Shown here piece by piece: positions 6,110-13,107 of a stretch of 13,644 bases of DNA. A model generated the notes under the pieces. The model saw only the letters and a program-made list of their open reading frames with translations, was not told where the DNA came from and searched no databases. Each line of letters starts with the position of its first letter. The first letter of the stretch is position 1. The translations under genes and the position numbers were made by a program. Origin of the DNA: Alistipes sp. (GTDB lineage Bacteria; Bacteroidota; Bacteroidia; Bacteroidales; Rikenellaceae); assembly GCA_029051915.1 (NCBI GenBank), contig JAIDKM010000072.1, positions 1 through 13,644 of the forward strand, in the 5' to 3' direction.

Positions 6110-7099
6110 TTATCTTATGGCGAGCAGCCACAACAGGCTGAACGGGAAGATTTCCACGGTGCAAAGGTACAAAAACCAATGCAAAATCGGAACTTTTTTT
6201 GAAATAAACAGATGCAGGGTCTCTCTGACGCATAAGATCGCCGTTATAGCCAATTCGGCGACCGCGATGTAGAACCATGTCCGGCCGGTGCCGGGCGGGC
6301 AGAGCGCGAAGAGCAGCACCGGGGGTGCGGCGACGATGACGGCCAGGGCGAAGTAGGTGCGTTTGAGCAGCCGCAGCTGGATCATGAAGTGTCGCGAGAG
6401 GGTAACAGCCCCGGCGGCCGTGAGCAGCAGCCACTGGAACAGCACGATGGCCATCCATCCGCCGGCGAACAGCAGGCTGAGACTGCCCGTGATCTCAGCG
6501 GGCAGTTCGGGCAGCATTTCGACGGGCAGCAGTGTTTCGGTGTATTTCACGGCAGCGATGCCGACGAACAGCAGACCGATGATCGAAGCGATCTTGAGGA
6601 AGCGCACCAGATTGTTGCCTCCGGATTCTTCCATCAGCCGTTCGCCCGATGTCCGGTCGTGCGTAACGCGGTAGAAAAGCAGCCGGACGTCGTTGATATG
6701 GCGGTAGAGCAGCAGGGCATAGGCAGCGGCGAGCGCCAGCACCAGCGTCTCGAAGTAAGAATTGCCGGTGAGGGGCCGGGCCGGCTCGGTACGGATCTTC
6801 GGAGCCGGGGCGACGGTGAGCGACAGGGGGCCGAAGACTTCGCGGGCCGAAGCCGGACGGTAGAGAGGTTCGGGCACCACGGTCGGCGAATCCATCGCCA
6901 GCGAATCCGCAGGCGGAAATCCGGCCATGAATAGCGAGTCGCCGTAGAGCAGCGAGTCGGCAGCGGCGGGGAGAGCCAGCGTTCCGCCGGTCGTGTCGGC
7001 AGCCGGCAGAGCCGGTTCCGCGGCGAGCGTATCCGCAGACAGGGGTGTTCGGGTCGGTAGCGCGGTCAGCGTGTCGGCAGCAGTTTGTTCGGAGGTCAT
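6110..7099 (-). CDS. DUF4271 membrane protein with low-complexity N-terminus
   Basis: Encodes 329 aa. The last 215 residues form a multi-pass membrane region with hydrophobic segments near 117-132, 169-184, 205-226, 248-267, 276-291 and 306-327. The end, VPILHWFLYLCTVEIFPFSL (303-322), is typical of DUF4271 proteins, which in Bacteroidetes usually sit beside the HemD-like gene. The first 110 residues are hydrophilic, rich in Ala, Pro, Thr and Asp, with recurring AD[ST]L units (8-11, 22-25, 48-50, 64-67). The segment has no signal peptide and looks disordered. The start overlaps the stop of the histidine kinase by four bases (ATGA at 7096-7099), so the two are coupled. Function is unknown; a role in the envelope or in sensing with the kinase is speculation. 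Confidence 0.8.
   Translation of the reverse strand: MTSEQTAADTLTALPTRTPLSADTLAAEPALPAADTTGGTLALPAAADSLLYGDSLFMAGFPPADSLAMDSPTVVPEPLYRPASAREVFGPLSLTVAPAPKIRTEPARPLTGNSYFETLVLALAAAYALLLYRHINDVRLLFYRVTHDRTSGERLMEESGGNNLVRFLKIASIIGLLFVGIAAVKYTETLLPVEMLPELPAEITGSLSLLFAGGWMAIVLFQWLLLTAAGAVTLSRHFMIQLRLLKRTYFALAVIVAAPPVLLFALCPPGTGRTWFYIAVAELAITAILCVRETLHLFISKKVPILHWFLYLCTVEIFPFSLLWLLAIR
6162..6169 (-). promoter_or_regulatory. Possible internal promoter (-7 box) for hemD-rnpA-yidD
   Basis: On the minus strand the sequence TACCTTTG fits the Bacteroidetes TAnnTTTG -7 box exactly and lies about 90 bases upstream of the hemD ATG, inside the 3' end of the DUF4271 gene. The matching -33 position (around 6190-6193) reads GTTC, a poor match to TTTG, so the promoter is only a candidate. 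Confidence 0.4.
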
Positions 7100-8271
7100 G
7101 TTTCGAAAATGCGTTTGAGCGTGATGCGGATCGTCGTGCCTTTGCCTGGCTCGGAGTCGATGACGGCGATGCGTCCCTGGTGGTACTCCTCGACGATGCG
7201 GCGCGAGAGCGAGAGTCCCAGACCCCAGCCGCGGGTCTTGGTCGTGAATCCCGGTTCGAAGATGCGCTTCCAGTTGCTTTTAGGAATGCCTTTGCCTGTG
7301 TCGCGGACGTCGATCATCACATGCCGGTCGTCCGACAAGATACGTACGTCGATGGCTCCGTGGCCCTGCAGGGCGTCGAGCGAATTCTTCATCAGGTTCT
7401 CCACGACCCACTCGAAGAGCGCCGCGTTGATGTTGGCCTGCACGGGGGCGATGGCCAGCCCGTTGTAGTCGAGCGTTACGTTGCGGGGTATGCGCTTGCG
7501 GAAGTACATGACCGATTCGCCCACCGTTTCGTTGATGTTGGCGGGTGTGAGCGGCGTTTCGGAGCCGATCTTCGAGAAGCGGTCGACGATCTTCATCAGG
7601 TGCGTGAGATCCTTGTTCATCTCCTCGACGGCCGACGGGTCGACGGGTTGCGAGCGCAGATACTCGATCCAGCCCAGGAGCGACGAGGTGGGCGTGCCCA
7701 GCTGATGGGCCGTTTCCTTGGCCAGGCCGATCCATACGCGGTTCTGCTCGTCGTGCTTGGTCGATCGGAAAGCGATGAACCCCAGGACGATGAAGACCGT
7801 AACGACCAGAATCTGCACGTAGGGGAACCAGTAGAGCGACTTGAGGAGCTTCGACTTGCCGTAGAAGATGATGTGGTAGTGTTCGTCGGGCCACCAGAAC
7901 CGCACCGGCAGCGGCGGGTTCTCCTCGGTGAAGACATCGATGCGGCGGCGCAGCAGGTCGGGATGGTCGATGATCCGGTCGGGAATCAGGTGCGAGGTGA
8001 TGGGCTCCAGGTTCTCGTTGGTGATGATGAAGGGGATGTTGTTGTTGTTCGACATGATGTCCGCCACGAGCGGGTCGGCCATCGCGCCGCCCATCGCATC
8101 GCGGTTCACGCGCTCCATCGCATGAACCCACAGCGCCACGTCGTGCTGCTCCTTTTCCTTGAGGCGCTGGGCCATGTTGTTGGTGTAGAGAAGCGACAGC
8201 GCACCCAACAGCACGCCGACGACGATCACCACCACCCGGTTGCGGAACGAAAGGATGCGACGGAAGTTCAT
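7096..8271 (-). CDS. Membrane-bound sensor histidine kinase
   Basis: Encodes 391 aa from the chosen ATG at 8271 (MNFRRILSF). The frame extends upstream to 8322, but that part overlaps the protease gene and has no family character. TM1 is about 12-29, a periplasmic sensor of some 120 residues follows, and TM2 is about 151-168. The H-box is in KETAHQLGTPTSSLLGWIEY with the phosphoacceptor H189. This AHQLGTP form differs from the usual HELRTP and is seen in many Bacteroidetes kinases. The N-box is ENLMKNSLDA (291-300), the G1 box DTGKGI (324-329) and the G2 box GWGLGLSLSRRI (348-359). No HAMP or PAS domain is apparent and no response regulator gene lies nearby. The gene follows the S41 protease by 10 bases and overlaps DUF4271. 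Confidence 0.92.
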   Translation of the reverse strand: MNFRRILSFRNRVVVIVVGVLLGALSLLYTNNMAQRLKEKEQHDVALWVHAMERVNRDAMGGAMADPLVADIMSNNNNIPFIITNENLEPITSHLIPDRIIDHPDLLRRRIDVFTEENPPLPVRFWWPDEHYHIIFYGKSKLLKSLYWFPYVQILVVTVFIVLGFIAFRSTKHDEQNRVWIGLAKETAHQLGTPTSSLLGWIEYLRSQPVDPSAVEEMNKDLTHLMKIVDRFSKIGSETPLTPANINETVGESVMYFRKRIPRNVTLDYNGLAIAPVQANINAALFEWVVENLMKNSLDALQGHGAIDVRILSDDRHVMIDVRDTGKGIPKSNWKRIFEPGFTTKTRGWGLGLSLSRRIVEEYHQGRIAVIDSEPGKGTTIRITLKRIFET

Positions 8272-8281
8272 CTTGTCGGGG

Positions 8282-9937
8282 TTATTTGCGCCGGGTGTCC
8301 TGTTCGGCCAGTATGCGGGCATGTTCCTGCCGGTCGCGCAGCAGCTCTACGGCACGCTGCACCTCCTTGTCGGTCGGCAGCGAGTGGGCGACTACGGCTT
8401 CGGTGTAGCCGTGGCGCAGCACGATGTCGTTGTTGATCGTCCCCACGATCTCTTTGCGGTAGGTCTCCAGGTTGGCCTGCGTGTCATCGTGGAGGTTCCG
8501 TTCGATCGTCTCGATCTGTTGTTCGATTTCTTCGAACCGGTCGGCTTTGGCCGCTTCCTTGAGCTGCCGGAGCGCCCGGCGCGAGTCCGATTCGTAGGGA
8601 ACCTGCTTCTCCTCCATGAACGTCTTGAAGTCGGCGTAGTCGGCGTCGGTGATCGAGAACGACACCAGATCGGCCGGTGCCTCGGGATGCCGGCGCATGT
8701 ATTCGTCGCCGAAGTCGTCGATGAATCCCAGCGCATAGAGCGTCGCGGCGAAGCGGCTGATGTATTCGGGTTCGGTCGGGATGTCGGGCATGATGCCGCC
8801 GCCGTCGTAGACCTTGCGGCCGGCGCGGGTCGCGAATTCGTTGACCAGCGAATCGGGAATGCTGTTCACGGCCCCCTGCTGCGAATGCGAGTAGTCGATC
8901 GCCTGGATGCAGCGGCCCGACGGGATGTAGTATTTGGCGGTGGTGAGCTTCAGCATGGCGTTGTAGCCCAGCGGACGGGTTCCCTGCACCAGGCCCTTGC
9001 CGAACGAGCGCTGGCCGATGAGCACGGCCCGGTCGAGATCCTGCAGGGCTCCGGCCACGATCTCGGCGGCCGAAGCCGAGTTGCCGTTCACGAGCACGAC
9101 CAGCGGCAGATCGGGAAATGCCGGCTCCGACTCCGTGCGATAAGTCTGTTTCGATTCCTCGGTGCGGCCTTTGGTGCTCACGACCCCGGTGCCTTTGGGC
9201 ACGAACATGGAGAGGATCTTCACGGCCTCCTGCAGAATGCCGCCCGTGTTCGAGCGGTAATCGAGAATCAGCCCTTCAAGCTCGCCCTCGGCGCGCAGGC
9301 GTTCGATGGCGGCGCGCATCTCTTCGTAGGAGCCTTCGGTGAAGTCGCTGTGGCGGAGGTAGCCGATCCCTTCGGCCGCCCACCCGGCATAGGGTACGCT
9401 CGGGATAGAGATGCGTTCGCGCGTGAGCGTCAGGGTCTGCTGCGTGCCGTCGAGGTGTTCGACCGTCAGTTTCACCTTGCTGCCCGGATTGCCTTTCAGG
9501 GAGGCCGAGACCTGTTCGGTGGTGAAGCCTTCGGCGCTTTTGCCGTCGATCGCCAGAATCTTGTCGCCGATGCGGAGTCCGGCCCGGTCGGCCGGCGAAC
9601 CTTTGTAGGGCTGTGCGAAGATCACCCAGTCGCCTTTCTTGCGGATCAGCGATCCCACGCCGCCGTATTTTCCTGTGGTGAGCATTTCGAACTCCGACAT
9701 CTCGTCCGCCGGGATGAACTCCGTGTAGGGATCCAGGTCGCGCACCATGCCCTGCGCCGCCCCGAGCATCAGTTTGTCGGGATCGACCGGATCGACGTAT
9801 TCGAGCGAGAGCTCGCGCATCATGTTGACCGCGATCTCCATATTGCGGCCCAGTCCGAAGTCGTTGGGACCGGCGAAGATCAGCAGTCCTGCGGCCGCAA
9901 GGGATGCGACCGCCGTAAGCAGGTATTTTCTATTCAT
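8282..9937 (-). CDS. S41-family C-terminal processing peptidase (CtpA/Prc-like)
   Basis: Encodes 551 aa from ATG 9937 (MNRKYLL); an adjacent ATG at 9940 is equally possible. Residues 5-22 form a signal peptide or N-terminal anchor, so the enzyme acts in the periplasm. A PDZ domain follows (about 92-160, GGVGSLIRKKGDW and GLRIGDKILAIDGK), then the S41 catalytic core. The Ser/Lys dyad is S289 in NSASAAE (S287 is adjacent) and K314 in RSFGKGLVQ, 25 residues apart as in other CTPs. A charged, partly coiled-coil C-terminal extension of about 160 residues follows the core, so the protein is longer than a minimal CtpA. The 5' end overlaps the unknown 158-aa gene by eight bases. CTPs trim or degrade envelope proteins from their C-termini; the substrate here is unknown. 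Confidence 0.95.
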   Translation of the reverse strand: MNRKYLLTAVASLAAAGLLIFAGPNDFGLGRNMEIAVNMMRELSLEYVDPVDPDKLMLGAAQGMVRDLDPYTEFIPADEMSEFEMLTTGKYGGVGSLIRKKGDWVIFAQPYKGSPADRAGLRIGDKILAIDGKSAEGFTTEQVSASLKGNPGSKVKLTVEHLDGTQQTLTLTRERISIPSVPYAGWAAEGIGYLRHSDFTEGSYEEMRAAIERLRAEGELEGLILDYRSNTGGILQEAVKILSMFVPKGTGVVSTKGRTEESKQTYRTESEPAFPDLPLVVLVNGNSASAAEIVAGALQDLDRAVLIGQRSFGKGLVQGTRPLGYNAMLKLTTAKYYIPSGRCIQAIDYSHSQQGAVNSIPDSLVNEFATRAGRKVYDGGGIMPDIPTEPEYISRFAATLYALGFIDDFGDEYMRRHPEAPADLVSFSITDADYADFKTFMEEKQVPYESDSRRALRQLKEAAKADRFEEIEQQIETIERNLHDDTQANLETYRKEIVGTINNDIVLRHGYTEAVVAHSLPTDKEVQRAVELLRDRQEHARILAEQDTRRK

Positions 9938-10406
9938 CATTGCGTTCAGCCGTTTGTATGTACGAGTCGAGGCGGTAGACGACCTTCGCCACGCCGCGGC
10001 GGATGCCATCGATGAGGATCCATTGTCCGTATTGCGAGACTTCGATCCGGTCTTCGAAGAGCAGCGTCAGCCGGTGCGGGATTCCGTCGGCGCGGAAGAT
10101 CATCTTGCCGTCGGCTTCGCTTTCCAGCGAAAATCCTGCCGATCCGAACGCATTGACGATCTGTTGGCGGTGGCGCACCGTGTCGCCCTCGATCTTGCGG
10201 ACGATGAATCCGAAGCGCGGGTAGAGCGCTGCCAGGACGACGATCGCGGCGAACAGCGTCAGGTAGCGCGTCGTATGGAACATGATGTGGATCGTGTCGT
10301 CGAACGAGAGTGCCGAAGTGCCGGTGGCCAGCATCAGAGCCATCAGCGCGATGCACAACACGCACAGGGCGACGAAATATTTTACCGAACGAATGAAGTA
10401 GGTCAT
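9930..10406 (-). CDS. Unknown two-TM protein coupled to the S41 protease
   Basis: Encodes 158 aa from ATG 10406 (MTYFIRSVKY); an ATG directly before it at 10409 would add one Met. Two hydrophobic segments (about 8-29 and 47-64) make a hairpin in the membrane. They are followed by a soluble domain of about 90 residues with alternating strands (VRHRQQIVNAFGSAGFSLES, KMIFRAD, HRLTLLFEDRIEV, WILIDGIRRGV) and a short acidic end. I do not recognise a family. The soluble part is compatible with a small beta-rich (PH-like) fold, but that is a guess. It starts 82 bases after ispH and overlaps the protease start by eight bases, which suggests that the two proteins act together in the envelope. Codon use and GC match the neighbours. 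Confidence 0.75.
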   Translation of the reverse strand: MTYFIRSVKYFVALCVLCIALMALMLATGTSALSFDDTIHIMFHTTRYLTLFAAIVVLAALYPRFGFIVRKIEGDTVRHRQQIVNAFGSAGFSLESEADGKMIFRADGIPHRLTLLFEDRIEVSQYGQWILIDGIRRGVAKVVYRLDSYIQTAERNDE

Positions 10407-10488
10407 CATCGAGGTGAAAGTTGAAAGGTGAGAAATGTTTTTTGTTCCGGTCTCTGCCCGAGAAGCGGACTCGGGATATGGCAATTTT
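10407..10488 (-). other. Spacer with hairpin between ispH and the unknown membrane gene
   Basis: This is the longest gap in the minus-strand run. It holds a perfect 6-bp stem (CCCGAG/CTCGGG, 10457-10462 with 10470-10475, 7-base loop). No T run follows in the direction of transcription, so it is weak as a terminator. Next to the start codon lies a pyrimidine-rich stretch on the minus strand with repeated CTTTCA units (about 10413-10432). No TAnnTTTG box was found. Confidence 0.4.
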
Positions 10489-11349
10489 TCATTCTTTGTT
10501 TCCGATGCTCTCCGCCACCTCCTGCATCAGCCATTTGGGAGTCGACGTAGCGCCGCAAATCCCCACCGAAGTCGCACCCTCGAACCATTCGGCCCGCAGC
10601 TCGGCGGCTTCTTCGATGTTGTAGGTTCGCGGATTGGCGCGCCGGCACACTTCGAACAGCACTTTGCCGTTGGAAGACTTGCGGCCGCAGACGAACAGCA
10701 CGACGTCGAACCGGGCGGCGAACTCTGCCAGATGCTGCTCACGACCCGATACTTGCCGGCAGATCGTGTCGTCGATCCGCACGGCGGCGGGATCGGCGGC
10801 CCGACGGCGCATCTCGGCGCCCAGCCGCTCGAAGAGCGCGATGCTCTGCGTGGTCTGGGAGAGGAAGTAAAGCGGACGTGCGAAGTCGATCTGCGCAAGA
10901 TCCTCCTCGCTCTCCACCACGATCGTCGGCTCGGCGACCTGTCCCGTGAGTCCCACCACTTCGGCATGTCCCCGTTTGCCCAGAATGACCACCTGGCCTC
11001 CGGCCGAACGCATCTCGGCATGGGCCTGCTTCACGCGGGCTTGCAGCCGCGCCACCACCGGGCAGGTGGCGTCGATGATTCGAATGCCCAGCCCACGGGC
11101 CCTGGCATAGGTGGTCGGCGGTTCTCCATGCGCGCGGATCAGCAAGCAGCTTCCCGCTGCCGAGGGCATCTCGTCTCGCGTAACGCTGCGCAGCCCCAGT
11201 CGTTCGAGCCGCTGCACTTCGATCCGGTTGTGCACGATGTCCCCCAGCGAACAGACCGTACCGCTCTCGGCGAGCGCCTTTTCGGCTTCGCCGATCGCCC
11301 GGACTACGCCGAAGCAGAATCCCGATTTATCGTCGATCTCGATCCGCAA
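10489..11349 (-). CDS. ispH: 4-hydroxy-3-methylbut-2-enyl diphosphate reductase
   Basis: Encodes 286 aa, the usual length for IspH (LytB), the last enzyme of the MEP isoprenoid pathway, which reduces HMBPP to IPP and DMAPP with a [4Fe-4S] cluster. The three cluster cysteines are C12 (SGFCFGV), C96 (DATCPVV) and C197 (DDTICRQV). Substrate-site residues H40 (DIVHN), H74 (RAHG), H128 and catalytic E130 (KRGHAEVVG), and the C-terminal SSNGK (225-229) and GATSTPKWL (266-274) motifs are all present. The gene follows cmk by 22 bases. The cmk-ispH pair is common in bacteria, and both gene products are cytoplasmic. The protein links functionally to menA across the intergenic region, since MenA uses an isoprenoid chain. 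Confidence 0.97.
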   Translation of the reverse strand: MRIEIDDKSGFCFGVVRAIGEAEKALAESGTVCSLGDIVHNRIEVQRLERLGLRSVTRDEMPSAAGSCLLIRAHGEPPTTYARARGLGIRIIDATCPVVARLQARVKQAHAEMRSAGGQVVILGKRGHAEVVGLTGQVAEPTIVVESEEDLAQIDFARPLYFLSQTTQSIALFERLGAEMRRRAADPAAVRIDDTICRQVSGREQHLAEFAARFDVVLFVCGRKSSNGKVLFEVCRRANPRTYNIEEAAELRAEWFEGATSVGICGATSTPKWLMQEVAESIGNKE

Positions 11350-11371
11350 GGGAATGAAAGCCTGATCGGCC

Positions 11372-12073
11372 CTATTGTTTCGTACGTTCGGCGAAGAGCT
11401 CCATGAACCACTCCATCTGCTCTGCGACGGTCATATGGCTGTTGTCCAGCACGACGGCATCCTCGGCCTGCCGCAGCGGCGAGATCGCACGGCTCATGTC
11501 GGCCTTGTCGCGTTCGCGGACGTTGCGCTCGATCTCCTCGAGGGTTACCTGCTGGCCTTTGGCCGTGAGTTCGTCGTAGCGGCGCTGGGCCCGCACGGCC
11601 GGATCGGCCGTCATGAAGAGTTTCAGCTCGGCGTCGGGGAAGACCACGGTGCCGATGTCGCGGCCGTCCATCACCACGCCGCGGCGCCTGCCCATCTCCT
11701 GCTGCATGGCCACCAGCTTCTTCCGCACGGCCGGAATGGCGCTCACCTGGCTGACGCAGTTGCTCACCTCGATCGTTCGGATCTTGCCTTCGACCAGATC
11801 TCCGTTGACATAGATGTCGCTGGCGCCGCGCGAGGGGTTGAAGCGGAACGTGATGGCGATCTGCTGGAGCAGGCCGCAGACGGCTTCTTCGTCGACGATG
11901 CCCGAGCGGATGGCTCCCTGTTCCAAAGCGTAGAGCGTTACGGCGCGGTACATGGCGCCCGTGTCGATGAAGATGTAACCCAGCCGGGCGGCGATAGCCT
12001 TGGCGAAGGTGCTCTTGCCGCACGAGGAGAATCCGTCGACGGCGATGATGATCTTTTTATTAGTGTCCGACAT
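11372..12073 (-). CDS. cmk: Cytidylate kinase
   Basis: Encodes 233 aa from ATG 12073 (MSDTNKKIIIAVDG). An ATG at 12088 would add five residues but lies deeper in the LysE-family gene. CMK phosphorylates CMP and dCMP with ATP. The P-loop is GFSSCGKST (14-22), followed by IDTGAMYRAVTLYAL (36-50), VVMDGRDIGTVVFPDAELK (133-151) and the lid RDKADMSRAISPL (188-200), all typical of bacterial CMK. Length is normal. The first 14 bases overlap the end of the LysE-family gene, and ispH follows 22 bases after the stop. Confidence 0.96.
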   Translation of the reverse strand: MSDTNKKIIIAVDGFSSCGKSTFAKAIAARLGYIFIDTGAMYRAVTLYALEQGAIRSGIVDEEAVCGLLQQIAITFRFNPSRGASDIYVNGDLVEGKIRTIEVSNCVSQVSAIPAVRKKLVAMQQEMGRRRGVVMDGRDIGTVVFPDAELKLFMTADPAVRAQRRYDELTAKGQQVTLEEIERNVRERDKADMSRAISPLRQAEDAVVLDNSHMTVAEQMEWFMELFAERTKQ

Positions 12074-12737
12074 TGGGAAGGATGTCAAAAAAGGTGGATA
12101 ATATGGTGTAGATTCCTAAGATGCCGATTGTTATGCCTGCAATGCGGTTGATCGTGAGCATATGGCGGGGGCGGAAGCGTCGCCGGAACAGGTTGATGAA
12201 GAATGCCAGGAAAGTCCACCATGCGGCTGCGCCGCCGAAGAATCCGGCGATGACGAAGACGGCCCGCAGGAAGCCGCCGAATCCTTCGCCCTGAACGTCG
12301 CCGCTCGAAATGTTGAAGACGGCGAAGAAAGCCAGAATGTAAGGGATCACCATGATGAAATTGGCGATCGTGAGTCCGAAGATCGAAACGAAATCCTGCC
12401 AGAGCGAACTCTTGCCGGCGCGGTTGCGGCGGATCTGCGGCACGGGGTTCTGCGAGAAAATGAAGATGCCGACGACGATGACCAGCGCTCCGCCGACGAT
12501 GCGCAGGACAGTGTTGTACTGCTCGATCTGGCTCTGAAGCATCGAATAGAAGAAGAACGCCGCCATAGCCATGAACGTATCGGCGCAGGCGACACCGATG
12601 CCCGAGACGATACCCGAGCGTCGGTTCTTCGAGAGCGTGCGTTGGATGCAGAGCACCGCCACGGGGCCTACAGTGATCGACGCCGCGATGCCTACGCAGA
12701 TGCCGCGAAAGAGAACTTCCAGAATTTCGAATGACAT
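12060..12737 (-). CDS. LysE-family translocator
   Basis: Encodes 225 aa with about six hydrophobic segments (roughly 12-31, 43-65, 77-96, 118-141, 157-184, 199-217). The N-terminal ASITVGPVAVLCIQRTL (19-35) is the conserved entry region of the LysE/RhtB superfamily, inner-membrane exporters of amino acids and related small molecules. The second half has ANFIMVIPYILAF (125-137). The middle loop is basic (QIRRNRAGK, 101-109). The substrate cannot be read from sequence. It is the first gene of the minus-strand run, with a good promoter just upstream, and its stop overlaps the cmk start by 14 bases. The 5' leader is short and no Shine-Dalgarno is seen. Confidence 0.88.
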   Translation of the reverse strand: MSFEILEVLFRGICVGIAASITVGPVAVLCIQRTLSKNRRSGIVSGIGVACADTFMAMAAFFFYSMLQSQIEQYNTVLRIVGGALVIVVGIFIFSQNPVPQIRRNRAGKSSLWQDFVSIFGLTIANFIMVIPYILAFFAVFNISSGDVQGEGFGGFLRAVFVIAGFFGGAAAWWTFLAFFINLFRRRFRPRHMLTINRIAGITIGILGIYTILSTFFDILPNVGH

Positions 12738-12754
12738 AGTCGCGTTTTGAACTG

Positions 12755-12787
12755 CAAAGATACGAATAAGCCGAATACAAAACCAAA
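12755..12787 (-). promoter_or_regulatory. Promoter of the LysE-cmk-ispH operon
   Basis: On the minus strand a TATCTTTG -7 box (12762-12755) fits TAnnTTTG exactly and a TTTG -33 box (12787-12784) lies 21 bases upstream. The start codon at 12737 is 18 bases below the -7 box, so the leader is very short. Both boxes lie inside the first intergenic repeat unit. Confidence 0.75.
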
Positions 12788-12824
12788 CTTGTTTGGATTT
12801 TGTTGAGGCGAAGTATCTTCGACG
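12755..12824. repeat. Intergenic repeat unit A (promoter-bearing hairpin element)
   Basis: A unit of about 70 bp with near-complementary ends (CAAAGATAC at 12755-12763, GTATCTTCG near 12814-12822). Its centre is a long hairpin: CAAAACCAAAC (12778-12788) pairs with GTTTGG plus TTTTG (12791-12802) around a TT loop with one bulged A. It aligns without gaps with unit B at 43 of 64 positions counted from the TACGAATAAG that both contain. From memory it resembles dispersed intergenic sequences in Bacteroidales genomes. Confidence 0.65.
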
Positions 12825-12828
12825 AAGT

Positions 12829-12897
12829 CAAAATACGAATAAGCTGAGGTCAAAAGCAAGTTTACTCGCGCTCTGCCGAGGCAGAGTATTTTTGGCG
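12829..12897. repeat. Intergenic repeat unit B (second tandem copy)
   Basis: The second copy starts 73 bases after unit A in the same orientation, with CAAAATACGAATAAG at its left end and GTATTTTTGGCG at its right end. Both ends differ from unit A, yet they remain complementary to each other. It contains a second hairpin, CTCTGC-CGAG-GCAGAG (12871-12886), followed by a T-rich tract that could weakly stop transcription toward menA. The -7-like box of this copy (TATTTTGA on the minus strand) is degenerate. Confidence 0.6.
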
Positions 12898-12972
12898 TCC
12901 GGCTCTTAGCCGGGATTTATGAACTCCATGCCGCCCGGGAGGATTTTCGGCACTGGACTAAAGCCGGGGTTT
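12898..12972. repeat. REP-like palindromic pair (possible degenerate BIME)
   Basis: A perfect 6-bp stem with a 3-base loop, CCGGCT-CTT-AGCCGG (12899-12913), is followed after a spacer by a GCCG/CGGC arm pair enclosing CCCGGG. A second, degraded copy of the first motif (GGACTAAAGCCGGGGTT, from 12955) lies 54 bases downstream of GGCTCTTAGCCGGGATT (from 12901). The layout is that of repetitive extragenic palindromes that RAYT transposases mobilise; no such transposase is in the window. Confidence 0.45.
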
Positions 12973-13099
12973 TGGAATTTCATCTCCCATTAAAGACTCA
13001 TTCGGCGAAATTCAGAATAGGCCGGGGCCCGGTCGGGATCGATCGGAGGCATAATCGATATTTTCGGGTGAAATCGCAGCATTCTTGCGGCAAACTGCG

Positions 13100-13107
13100 T
13101 ATCTTTA
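13100..13107 (+). promoter_or_regulatory. Possible -7 box for menA
   Basis: TATCTTTA matches TAnnTTTG at all but the last base and lies 20 bases before the menA ATG. No TTTG element is seen 19-21 bases upstream. A 5-base inverted repeat (CGCAG 13075-13079, CTGCG 13095-13099) abuts the box. Confidence 0.35.

Noticed and set aside
7045..8436. Plus-strand open frame of 463 codons opposite the histidine kinase gene
   Set aside because: Same shadow effect; the kinase on the other strand has all its catalytic boxes.
8240..10015. Plus-strand open frame of 591 codons opposite the S41 protease gene
   Set aside because: It is the complement of a strongly supported gene. The protein is rich in Arg, Asp, Val and His with no recognisable domain, as expected from GC-rich third codon positions.
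10457..10475. ispH terminator
   Set aside because: The hairpin is perfect but no T run follows on the minus strand; kept only as a note in the spacer entry.
12755..12897. CRISPR array
   Set aside because: There are only two diverged direct copies placed back to back, with no regular spacers and no cas genes.
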